64,000 nucleotides of DNA from Pseudoxanthomonas sp. PXM03 (lineage in GTDB: Bacteria > Pseudomonadota > Gammaproteobacteria > Xanthomonadales > Xanthomonadaceae). Under the pieces are notes generated by a model. That model was not told the origin of the DNA. It ran no database searches and saw only the letters and a program-made list of their open reading frames with translations. Of the stretch, positions 52,670-61,608 are shown piece by piece; position 1 is the first letter of the stretch, and every line of letters starts with the position of its first letter. Both the position numbers and the translations under genes were made by a program. The DNA is taken from assembly GCF_014852005.1 (NCBI RefSeq), contig NZ_JACVAU010000006.1:1-64000 (forward strand). Reading direction: 5' to 3'.

Positions 52670-54811
52670 ATGCGCCGCCGACTCTCGACCTCCGCCCTCG
52701 CCCTGGGCGCCGCGCTGTCCCTGCCCGCCCATGCCGACGAAGGCATGTGGATGCCCTCGCAGCTGCCGCAACTGGCCAAGCCGCTGCGCGACGCCGGCTT
52801 CAAGGGCAAACCGCAGGCGCTGGCCGATGTCACCGCCGCCCCGCTGAGCGCGGTGGTGCGCGCAGGCGGCGGCACGGGCGCGTTCGTCTCGCCGGACGGG
52901 TTGATCCTGACCAACCATCACGTCGCGTACGGCGTGATCCAGTACAACAGCAGGCCCGAGCGCAACCTGATCGACGATGGCTTCATCGCCGCCACCCGTG
53001 CCGGCGAACTGCCGGCGAATCCGGACTTCCGCGTCCTGGTGACGGTGGGTTACGACAAGGTCACGGATACCGTACTGAAGGATGCGGCCGGCAAGACCGG
53101 GCGGGCGTACTTCGATGCCATCGATCGCGCCAGCAAGGCCATCGTCGCCGAGTGCGAGCAGGAAGGCGGCGTGCGCTGCAGCGTGGCGAACATGTACTAC
53201 GGCACCGACTTCTACCGCATCCGCCAACTGGAGCTGCGCGACATCCGCCTGGTCTATGCGCCGCCGCGCGCGATCGGCAACTACGGCGACGAGATCGACA
53301 ACTTCATGTGGCCGCGCCACACCGGCGACTTCACCCTGCTGCGCGCCTACGTGGGCAAGGACGGCAAGCCGGCCGCCTACAGCGCCGACAACGTGCCCTA
53401 CCGCGCGCCAGCGCACCTGCCGTTGGCGAAGGACGGCCCGAAGGCGGGCGACTACGCCATGCTGGCCGGCTATCCGGGCACCACCTACCGCCACCGCACC
53501 GCCGCCGAGTTCGACGAACAGGTGAACTGGACGCTGCCCGCGCGCGTGGCCGTGTTCGACCAGCTGATCGATGTCGTGGAAACGGCCGGTGTCCGGGATG
53601 CCGACGCGAAAACACGGTACGCCGCACAGCTGCAGTCGCTGAAGAACAACCGCAAGCGCGCCGCCGGCGAGCTGGAAGGCCTCCGCCGCAGCGATGCGGT
53701 CCGCGTCCGTGCCGACGACGAGCGCGACATGCTCGCCACCGAGGCGGCCGCGAAGGAACGGACGGACATCGATGCATTGAATGCGTCGATCGCTGGCGGT
53801 TCGGCCGTGCGCGAACGCGAGTTGTTGCTGGCCCTGTTCGGTTCCCAGTCCCAGCTGATGCGCGCGGCGATCACGCTGGAACGGTTGCGGGTGGAATCCG
53901 CCAAACCGGATGCCGAACGCGAGAGCGGCTACCAGGCGCGCGACCACGCCCTGATCGAAGGCATCCTGAAGCAGGTGCAGCGCCGCTATGCGCCGGACGT
54001 GGAGAAGGCGCTGCTCACGGTGCTGCTGGCGCGCTACCAGCAACTGCCGGATGCGCAGCGCCTGCCGGGTTTCGATGCCGCCTTCGGCCGCACGCCGGCC
54101 GCATTGAAGCAGGCGCTCGACACGCTGTATGCCGGCACGAAACTGGGCGACGAAGCCGAACGCCTGTCGCGTTTCGCTGCCGCGCGGGAAGGCAAGCCGA
54201 TGGCTGCCGACCCGCTGATCGACCTCGCCGCGAAGCTGGTGCCCGTGCAACTGGCGCTGGAACAGGAGCGCAAGACGCGCGAGGGCGAGCAGCTGCGCCT
54301 GCGTCCCGCCTACATGCGCGCGCTGTTCGCCTGGCGCCAGCAACAGGGACGCGCTCTGTATCCGGACGCCAACGGCACGCTGCGCGTCAGTTTCGGCAAG
54401 GTGGACGGATTCTCGCCGCGCGACGGCGTGCGGTACACACCGGTGACGACGGTGGCCGGCATCGTCGAGAAGAACACCGGCGATGTGCCGTTCGACGCGC
54501 CGAAGCCGTTGCTCGATGCCATCGCGAAGGGCGACTTCGCCGGTACGGTAGATCCCGCACTGAAGACGCAGACAGTCAACTTCCTGACCAACCTGGACAC
54601 CACGGGCGGCAATTCCGGTTCACCGGTGCTCAACGCGCGCGGCGAACTGATCGGTCTCAATTTCGACAGCAACTGGGAATCCGTGAGTGCCAGCTGGATG
54701 TTCGATCCGCGCTACAAACGCGCCGTCCATGTCGACATGCGCTACCTGCGCTGGTTGATGGGCAAGGTCTATCCGGCGCCGCACCTGCTGGAGGAGATGG
54801 GCGCACAGTGA
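52670..54811 (+). CDS. S46 family serine peptidase (DPP7/DPP11-like dipeptidyl-peptidase)
   Basis: 713 residues. A signal peptide (about 1-21, ending PAHAD) sends it to the periplasm. The chymotrypsin-like triad is built from His in ILTNHHVAYG (about 83/84), an Asp in the middle region and Ser in GGNSGSPVLN (about 649). Eighteen residues after Ser a small Ser occurs (LNFDSNW) where Asp/Glu-specific DPP11 has Arg, so DPP7-like hydrophobic specificity is more likely. It removes dipeptides from peptide N-termini, feeding peptide uptake. The stop overlaps the GTG of the next small gene. Confidence 0.9.
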   Translation: MRRRLSTSALALGAALSLPAHADEGMWMPSQLPQLAKPLRDAGFKGKPQALADVTAAPLSAVVRAGGGTGAFVSPDGLILTNHHVAYGVIQYNSRPERNLIDDGFIAATRAGELPANPDFRVLVTVGYDKVTDTVLKDAAGKTGRAYFDAIDRASKAIVAECEQEGGVRCSVANMYYGTDFYRIRQLELRDIRLVYAPPRAIGNYGDEIDNFMWPRHTGDFTLLRAYVGKDGKPAAYSADNVPYRAPAHLPLAKDGPKAGDYAMLAGYPGTTYRHRTAAEFDEQVNWTLPARVAVFDQLIDVVETAGVRDADAKTRYAAQLQSLKNNRKRAAGELEGLRRSDAVRVRADDERDMLATEAAAKERTDIDALNASIAGGSAVRERELLLALFGSQSQLMRAAITLERLRVESAKPDAERESGYQARDHALIEGILKQVQRRYAPDVEKALLTVLLARYQQLPDAQRLPGFDAAFGRTPAALKQALDTLYAGTKLGDEAERLSRFAAAREGKPMAADPLIDLAAKLVPVQLALEQERKTREGEQLRLRPAYMRALFAWRQQQGRALYPDANGTLRVSFGKVDGFSPRDGVRYTPVTTVAGIVEKNTGDVPFDAPKPLLDAIAKGDFAGTVDPALKTQTVNFLTNLDTTGGNSGSPVLNARGELIGLNFDSNWESVSASWMFDPRYKRAVHVDMRYLRWLMGKVYPAPHLLEEMGAQ

Positions 54812-55011
54812 CGCCGGACGACGACCCGCGACCGGTGGAACCGGAGCCGCCGCTGCCCAGCGACTGCTGCAACAGCGGCTGCCCCATCTGCGTGCACGAC
54901 CTGTATGCGGAGCAGTTGCAGCACTACCGCGAACAGCTGGCGGCGTGGAATGTCCGGCATCCCGCAACGCCGGACCTTGATGGCCATGACGCAGAGCCCC
55001 GCGGGTCATAG
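54808..55011 (+). CDS. oxidoreductase-like domain protein (Oxidored-like, cysteine motif)
   Basis: 67 residues from GTG 54808, which overlaps the peptidase stop (GTGA). The conserved CCNSGCPICVHDLYAEQL, with four Cys as CCxxxCxxC followed by the VHDxY motif, defines the small oxidoreductase-like family (PF09791 type) found at the end of longer proteins or alone. It may bind a metal or take part in thiol chemistry; no activity is known. Translational coupling to the peptidase is clear, but a functional link is not. Confidence 0.8.
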   Translation: MTPDDDPRPVEPEPPLPSDCCNSGCPICVHDLYAEQLQHYREQLAAWNVRHPATPDLDGHDAEPRGS

Positions 55012-55186
55012 AGCCGGATTTTCGACATGAACAACCCTCGGGGCCCGTTCTTGCGAGCCCTTCTGTTTTTGCGGAAGCACGGGTCCGGGAGCGGTTCAAA
55101 ACCGATGGCGGCGAACAGCTCTCGTAACGACGGCCAGATCTAGCCGGCCCTGCCGGGTGCGGCGGGCACCCTCTGCCCGATCCGTC

Positions 55187-58060
55187 TCACAACTGCGGCC
55201 TGAGTCTGCCTGTCGTCTCGAGCTGCCGTATGGCGTCCTGCATGCCCGTGACATACCGGTGGTCGTCCGGATAGTGAGCCGCAAAGCTCGGATAGGCGCT
55301 TCGCAGCAGTGCGAGCGCCTGATCCACACGCCCCTTCCTGGACGCGATATCGGCGCGCATGAGCACGGAGGTATTGAGCCTGCTGTAGGCATTCGGGTCA
55401 GGCAGTTTCCCGACGGCGCTGGCCTGCAGCTTCTCGTACAGGCTATCCGCATCATCGAGGCGTCCCCGCTTGAAGTAGAGATGCGCGAGCGCCATCTGAT
55501 TCGTGCTGTAGTAGAAAGTGTCCGTCAGTTCGTGCTCGATGATGAAGTCCCTGCTCTCCTCGAGAAGCTCCTGCGCACGCTGAAGATCTTCCTCTCGTCC
55601 GAGCATGATGTAGAGCTTCGCCAAGGTCCTCTTTGCAATAGGCGGGGGCGGAACATCATCCTCACGACATGCCTTGATCACCTCATTCAGAAGTGCCATG
55701 GACGCGTGGATGGCGGCCATGCGCTCCTGCTCAGGCTCGCTCTCGATGTTGTTCACGAGCCGGCCTGCCAAGCCAACCTGTACGCTCGCGACCTTCTCGT
55801 GAGACAGCGGGTAGTACTGCCGGAGAATCGCCAGCGACCTTCGGGTGAGCGCAAGGATCTCCTCGCGCTGGCCACCTTCGAACTTCATCAACCAGCTACG
55901 GTAAGTCAGTGCCAGGGCGTACTCGGGATGGCTTTCGCCGTATTCGGCGAGAATGCGCTCCTCGCCCTTCCGGATGGCTTCGCGGCAACGCACGAGCTCC
56001 CCTGCATTGCATCTTGCGTTGCCAAGCACCAGCCAGGCGCTGCCCATGCTCGGATGCGATTCGCCGACCGCCTTGAGCGTGTTGTTCCACTGCAGCTCGG
56101 CGTACTTTCTCGCTTCTTCCGTCCTTCCCAGGTGAGCGAGACTTTCGAAAAGAACGCGTTCCGCGTTTGCGGCGAGCAGGGGATACCTCGGCTCCGCCAG
56201 TTCTATGGCCGTTCGAAGATGCTCTATCCCGGTGCCGAATCGATACTGTTGAAAGTACCAGTACCCCTGGATGGTGAGGAGCTCGATGTAGGGCTCCGGA
56301 GACGCCGACTGATGGCGCCTGGCAAGGTCAAGCGCCCTGTCGAGAGTACTTTGTGCCTCCCTGTGGCGGACGAGATTCCATTGCGCGCGGGCAAGCTCCA
56401 CCATGAGCTGGAGCCGCACTGGCACCCACTGCTCTTCGTTCGCGCCGGGCAGGACACCCAGGGCAGAGTGGGCCACGGCCAAGGCGTTCTTCGGCTCTCC
56501 TTCGATGTTGAACAGGGCTGCGCGAGTCGCCTGAACCTCGGCCTGCACGAGCGGTTTTTCCTCCGCAAGCTGCGCCGCTTCATCGGCCAGGACTTTCGCC
56601 CTGCGATGCTGGCCGATCATGGAATGGCTTCTTGCCAGAGCCAGCAGACCCCGTGCCAGGATCTCCGGATGCTCCTGCAACGACAGGCTCCGCATTTGCA
56701 GTTCCGTCTTCTGCAGCAGGTCATCCGATGAGTGGGGGCTCTGTGCAAGCCCGGAGAGCGTAGCCATCCCCAGCGTCTTGCTGAAGATGGCCGCCATGGC
56801 GTCATGGGCGAGCACCTCGTCCGCGGAGCGTTTCGCCTGGATGTGGAGGGTCAGCGCACCTGCGACCAGCAGTCCCGCGGCAAGGACGGACACTGCAACC
56901 GTGGCCCGGTTCCGTTGCAGAAACTTCACGACTCGATAGGCCGCGCCCCCCTTTCGAGCACTTACCGGCATTCCATGCAGCCATGCGCCGAGGTCGTCCC
57001 GAAGCTCCAGCAATGATGTGTATCGCGTCGCTGGATCGTAAGAGGTACAGCACGCCGCGATGGCTTCAAGGTCGCCACTCAAGCGCCTTTCCAGTGCCCT
57101 GGCGTCTGGGAGTCCTCGCGTCTCGGCATCCTTCAGAGTGCCGGACTTGGCAATCGGTGCCGCCTCGTGGCTCATCGGCCCCGACGGATCCACCATGCGA
57201 AGCGGGCTTGCGTCCTTCGGCAGTACCCCCCACAGGAGACGGCGCATCACCATGCCCATCGAATAGATGTCCAACGCTGCGGTTGGCAGTATCCCGGTCA
57301 GCGCCTCCGGCGCCGTGTACCCCGGGGAGACGGCGATGCGAGGCGCTTCACGTTCACCGTTGAGCACCGTGGACAGCCCGAAATCGACGATCTGGATGTT
57401 GCCATCCGCAGTGACCAACAGATTGGACGGCTTGATGTCGAGGTGCAGAACCATGTGTCGGTGCGCGTAATCGAGTGCCTCGCAGACTTTTTCAAGCAGC
57501 CGCACACGTACTTCGATGCTCGACCTTCTTCTGTCGCACCACTGGTCGATGGGCTCTCCGTCCACCAGTCGCATGGCAAACCAGGGATGTCCATGCAGGT
57601 CCACGCCGCCATCAAGGAGGGGCGCGATTCCGACATGGCTCAGACGGGCCAGGGTGTTGCGCTCACGAATGAAGGCATTCACAAGCGCCTCCGAGGTCAA
57701 CTCCCTGCGCACGCACTTGAGCGCGACCTGCTGTTCGTACTGCCCGTCGTCACGCCTGGCCTTGTACACGGTCCCCATTCCGCCAGTGCCGATGACGTCC
57801 GTGATCAACCACGGCCCCAATCGGCTACCAAGGCGTGCCTCAGCGTGCGTCTGGTCCGTCTTCTCAAGGCGCTCGAGCACCTCGCTGGGAAGGTGATCCA
57901 GTGGATGCTCGGCCTGGTCCATGCGGAGCATGGCGGCAACCAGACGGTGGACTTCGGGTTCGCGCTTCTCGAGCGCGCGCAGCTCTCTTTCCCGATCACT
58001 GGCATTGAGAGCGAGATAGTCGCCCAGAAGAGCGAGCGCCCGAATCCTGGCGGGATTCAT
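55187..58060 (-). CDS. second transmembrane serine/threonine kinase with TPR region
   Basis: 957 residues from ATG 58060. The kinase domain (about 82-350) has glycine loop GTGGMGTV at 91-98, Lys115 in VALKCV, a catalytic loop HLDIKPSN in which the usual HRD arginine is Leu (so this is a non-RD kinase), DFG at 226-228 and PGYTAPEA. A transmembrane helix near 385 leads to an extracytoplasmic helical TPR region (about 420-900). Non-RD kinases generally do not need activation-loop phosphorylation. No sigma-factor gene is adjacent, unlike the kinase at 14638; instead it follows two DUF11 genes in the same orientation. Confidence 0.92.
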   Translation of the reverse strand: MNPARIRALALLGDYLALNASDRERELRALEKREPEVHRLVAAMLRMDQAEHPLDHLPSEVLERLEKTDQTHAEARLGSRLGPWLITDVIGTGGMGTVYKARRDDGQYEQQVALKCVRRELTSEALVNAFIRERNTLARLSHVGIAPLLDGGVDLHGHPWFAMRLVDGEPIDQWCDRRRSSIEVRVRLLEKVCEALDYAHRHMVLHLDIKPSNLLVTADGNIQIVDFGLSTVLNGEREAPRIAVSPGYTAPEALTGILPTAALDIYSMGMVMRRLLWGVLPKDASPLRMVDPSGPMSHEAAPIAKSGTLKDAETRGLPDARALERRLSGDLEAIAACCTSYDPATRYTSLLELRDDLGAWLHGMPVSARKGGAAYRVVKFLQRNRATVAVSVLAAGLLVAGALTLHIQAKRSADEVLAHDAMAAIFSKTLGMATLSGLAQSPHSSDDLLQKTELQMRSLSLQEHPEILARGLLALARSHSMIGQHRRAKVLADEAAQLAEEKPLVQAEVQATRAALFNIEGEPKNALAVAHSALGVLPGANEEQWVPVRLQLMVELARAQWNLVRHREAQSTLDRALDLARRHQSASPEPYIELLTIQGYWYFQQYRFGTGIEHLRTAIELAEPRYPLLAANAERVLFESLAHLGRTEEARKYAELQWNNTLKAVGESHPSMGSAWLVLGNARCNAGELVRCREAIRKGEERILAEYGESHPEYALALTYRSWLMKFEGGQREEILALTRRSLAILRQYYPLSHEKVASVQVGLAGRLVNNIESEPEQERMAAIHASMALLNEVIKACREDDVPPPPIAKRTLAKLYIMLGREEDLQRAQELLEESRDFIIEHELTDTFYYSTNQMALAHLYFKRGRLDDADSLYEKLQASAVGKLPDPNAYSRLNTSVLMRADIASRKGRVDQALALLRSAYPSFAAHYPDDHRYVTGMQDAIRQLETTGRLRPQL

Positions 58061-58199
58061 CGGTCGCTCCCACCCGGCCGATCCTCGGCGAGCAGGAACG
58101 ACACACTCCCTCTTGCCGACGTCGTGAAAAGACCCGTTCTCGCCTGGACCGCGCGGTGCGGTCCAGCGAGCGCCCGCTGTCGGCAATACGCACCGGCGC

Positions 58200-61100
58200 T
58201 CACAGGCCGCTCGCTGTCACCGTGCATTGCAAGGTGACGGTGACCTGCCCCCCCGCCGGAAGGACGGGGAGCGTGATGCCGCTGCCCAACAAATTGCTCA
58301 CCGGCACTGTCGGCGAGGGACAGCTGGCGCCGCCTGTCGCGGCGCAGATCGCGGTCGTGCTGGGCGTGGCGCAGTCCTGCCCGGCACCGGCCACATCGGT
58401 CAGCACCGCGCCGTCAGCTGCCAGCGGACCGTTATTGCTGACCACGATCTGGTAGGTCACCACCTCCCCGGTGACCACCGGGTCCGGTGATGCGGTCTTG
58501 ACCACCTGGATGTCCGCCTGGCGCAGGGTATTGGTGAAGGTGCACTCGATGCTGGCGCCCACCGCAGTCGCCGCCGCATCCAGCACCACCGTGCGGTTGG
58601 CCAGGTCCGGCGTGGCCGTGCCGCCTGCACCAAGCCCGGTACAGGCGATGTCGGTGACCTGGTATGCCACAGGGGAAGTACTCTCGGTGATGGTGGTGGC
58701 AGTGGATGCCGCGGTCAGCATCTGCACCGCGCCACTGATCGGCGTACCGGCCGTGGTGGTGGTGAGCGTCTGGGTCTGTACGCCATTGGTGCCGCTGAAG
58801 CCGAAGCTGTCCACGCCACCCACACTGATCTTGCGGATCACCAGTCGCGGTACGGACTGATCCACATCCGCCGCCGTGTTGTTCGCGGCATTGCTGTCGT
58901 TGACCATGAGGGGGGGCGTAATGGTCACGGTGTTGGTGAGGTTGCCGGTGAAGCCGGCAGGCACCGTCATCGTCACCAGGTACGTAGCCACCGCGCCGGC
59001 GGGCAGGTCCAGCCCCGTGTCGTTCAGCGCACCGGTCCCGCTGGGCGCGCCGCACACCGCACCGCCGGAGGTGGATGCACAGGTCCAGCTCATGGTTGCG
59101 CCATCGATACCGGCGGGTATCGGATCGCTCACCGTGATGTTCTGCGCTCCGAACGGTCCGCTGTTCGTCACCACGACACTGTAGGTGCGCGCCTGGCCCG
59201 GCATATAGCCGTCACCGGTCAGATCATTCGGCCCGGACGCCGGCGTGTTGGTTTTGGTGACCGACAGGTCGGCATCGAAGGTGATCGGTGCCGTCGGACA
59301 GTTCGCACCATCGTTCTGGCCCGCGGACGGCGATCCGGAAATCAACGTACGCGCGCCGGTCGCCAGGTCGATCCGGTAGAAGCCGCCGTTGTTGTCGCTG
59401 CCGAACAATCCCGTGGGCGAGCCGAACATGGCCCCCATGACAATCGCGCCCTGGGGTGTCCCGATACTCGTGACCTGTCCCGTGGCAGGATTGATCGAGC
59501 GAAGTTGCCCATTGCTCTCCACGGTGTAGATCAATCCGCCAATCCACGCGAAATCGCTGGAATTCACGCCGGTCGAAAGCGTAATCAGCGTCGACGTGTT
59601 GGTCTGCACGTTGATCGCGCGAAGGTTCGACGAACCCCCGCCTCCCAACACATAGAGCGTACCGTCGGGCGACATCGTGCCGTTGATCCAGTTGTCCAAG
59701 CCCAGTCCGGCGACGGGTCCCAGCAGAAGGGAGCTTCCATCCGCACCGATCCTGATCAGATTATTCCCGCTACCGCCGCCCTGGTTGATGCCATAGATGT
59801 AGTTGTCGACCGGATTGAAGCCGATGGCGTTGTACGTGTGGATGCCGGTTCCGATCGCAGGAAACGTCATGGGATTGGTTGCGGCACTCACACCATAGAG
59901 CGTCGTGTCGGTATTCACGTTTGGCGATTGAGCCAGATACATTTCCGAACTGCAGCCCGGAAACGCCGACTGGCTCTGTATGGCATTGGTGACCGTGCAG
60001 GCGATGGTGTTGCCCGCATCGACCGCCGCCGCATTGAGGGTGAACGAACCCGTGTTCTGCGTGACCGTGCCGCCTGCACCCATGCCGGTGCAAGTCACGT
60101 TGTTCAGCAGGAATCCGGACGGCAGGGTCTCGTTGATCGTGGTGGCGACCAAGGGATTGGTGAGCGTCTGGGTCGCCCCTGTCACACCCACGCCAGGCGT
60201 GGTCGTGGTGATGGTCTGGCTGGTCCAGCCGTTGTTGCCGGTGAAGGTGAAGGCGCGCGTACCGCCCTGGCTGATCTTCGTCAGCGTCAGCGTCACGGGC
60301 CGCCGTGTATTGACGATCGTGCAGGTGATGTCATCGCCCGAGGCGGGCGTCAGGCTGAAACTGGTGCCTGTGCCGCTCGGCAGCACCGTCCCGGTGCCAC
60401 TGGAGGCGTTGGCGCAACTGTAGGTCGAGGTGTAGTCGCTCAGATCGGTGGTGCCGGCAGCGGCCTCGGACAGGGTGTGCAGCACGCCGGGATTGAACGG
60501 CACGACGGTTGCCAGACCGGTGTTGACGGTGGTGCCGGTGCCCGTGGTGGTGGTACTCGCCAACGGCGATCCGCTACTCGAAATGGACAGGGCGAACTGG
60601 TCGGTGCCGCTCTCTCGGCCGGTCACGATCTGCTTCTGCAACCGCAGCGTCGCCTTGCACTGGTTGATCTGGATGTTGCGGAAGCGGATGTCGTCGTCGG
60701 TCGTGTCATCGCTGTAGTTGGAGCGGTAGACGTACTGCACGCTGGTGACCTGCGTGACCGTCGTCGGCAGGCGGATGGTGAAGGGGCGGTAGGTCCGCGG
60801 CGATACCGAAGTCGCATCGCCAGCGAAAGCCTGCTGCGTGGCCGTCTCCGCATTTCCGTCGACGGAAATCAGTGAGCCGTTGTCCGGCCAGAACGAGCCC
60901 GTCGTACTGAACGGGCCGTCGTTCGCTTCGGAGGTGAACAAGGTGGCATAGCGCACGCCGTTCACCAGGATCTCCATCGTGGCCCGGCCCGAATTCAGAC
61001 CGGCAGGGTTGTTCCACTGCAGCTCGCCGGCGATCACGATGGCGCCATTGGTCTGGATGCCGTAGCGCGTGCTGGTCTGGTTGCCGTTGAGCGTGGGGGT

Positions 61101-61382
61101 ATGGGTGATCCCCGTGGAATTGTCGTTGAGCCAGCCCGTGTTGGCTGGCGAAGTGATGATGGGCGACGTGTTGGCCAAGGAACACTGGTTGGCCGCCTGT
61201 GCCCAGAGTTCGCGGGGCGCAAGCAACAACAAAAGCCCCATTGCCAGCCAGCACAGCATGCGGCCGGTGACCTGCAATGGCCTGTGCGGAGGGAGGCGAC
61301 TTTCCTGCAGCTGCGTAATATCGACTACGCGCGCACCGCGAACGGGATCGCGCCAGTCCGCAGTCCCGATCACTCCATCCAT
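58200..61382 (-). CDS. large secreted DUF11/DUF6923-type surface protein
   Basis: 1060 residues from ATG 61382, preferred for its AGGGGG box six bases upstream. A long n-region precedes the signal hydrophobic stretch (LCWLAMGLLLLLAPRELWAQ) so a start at about residue 41 (ATG of MLCWL) is an alternative. Then come a Thr/Ser-rich region with prealbumin-like modules (LTLTKISQGGTRAFTFTGNNG), a beta-propeller (about 480-707, DUF6923 style, repeated TLYVLGGG and IYTVESNGQL) and DUF11-type modules (LSVTKTNTPASGPN and IQVVKTASPDPVVTGEVVTY). It resembles adhesins and is exported by Sec. The C-terminal 240 residues closely match the next gene upstream. Confidence 0.85.
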   Translation of the reverse strand: MDGVIGTADWRDPVRGARVVDITQLQESRLPPHRPLQVTGRMLCWLAMGLLLLLAPRELWAQAANQCSLANTSPIITSPANTGWLNDNSTGITHTPTLNGNQTSTRYGIQTNGAIVIAGELQWNNPAGLNSGRATMEILVNGVRYATLFTSEANDGPFSTTGSFWPDNGSLISVDGNAETATQQAFAGDATSVSPRTYRPFTIRLPTTVTQVTSVQYVYRSNYSDDTTDDDIRFRNIQINQCKATLRLQKQIVTGRESGTDQFALSISSSGSPLASTTTTGTGTTVNTGLATVVPFNPGVLHTLSEAAAGTTDLSDYTSTYSCANASSGTGTVLPSGTGTSFSLTPASGDDITCTIVNTRRPVTLTLTKISQGGTRAFTFTGNNGWTSQTITTTTPGVGVTGATQTLTNPLVATTINETLPSGFLLNNVTCTGMGAGGTVTQNTGSFTLNAAAVDAGNTIACTVTNAIQSQSAFPGCSSEMYLAQSPNVNTDTTLYGVSAATNPMTFPAIGTGIHTYNAIGFNPVDNYIYGINQGGGSGNNLIRIGADGSSLLLGPVAGLGLDNWINGTMSPDGTLYVLGGGGSSNLRAINVQTNTSTLITLSTGVNSSDFAWIGGLIYTVESNGQLRSINPATGQVTSIGTPQGAIVMGAMFGSPTGLFGSDNNGGFYRIDLATGARTLISGSPSAGQNDGANCPTAPITFDADLSVTKTNTPASGPNDLTGDGYMPGQARTYSVVVTNSGPFGAQNITVSDPIPAGIDGATMSWTCASTSGGAVCGAPSGTGALNDTGLDLPAGAVATYLVTMTVPAGFTGNLTNTVTITPPLMVNDSNAANNTAADVDQSVPRLVIRKISVGGVDSFGFSGTNGVQTQTLTTTTAGTPISGAVQMLTAASTATTITESTSPVAYQVTDIACTGLGAGGTATPDLANRTVVLDAAATAVGASIECTFTNTLRQADIQVVKTASPDPVVTGEVVTYQIVVSNNGPLAADGAVLTDVAGAGQDCATPSTTAICAATGGASCPSPTVPVSNLLGSGITLPVLPAGGQVTVTLQCTVTASGL

Positions 61383-61608
61383 CACCGCCCCCTTTGACGA
61401 ACTCTGCGTCGCCACGGCGCCTCCCGGCACCGTGCGGCAAACTGCCACACCGGACGACAGGCCGCAACGCGGCTTGTCACATTGATGGTGAGGTAAATCG
61501 CACTCGAACTGTCCCTCAGGACATCACATCGCGGCGCCGTGCCCATAAGGACATCGCGGCGCCTTGCGGACCTCTCCGGCGCCGGGAGCCAGAGGGGTCA
61601 GTGCCACG

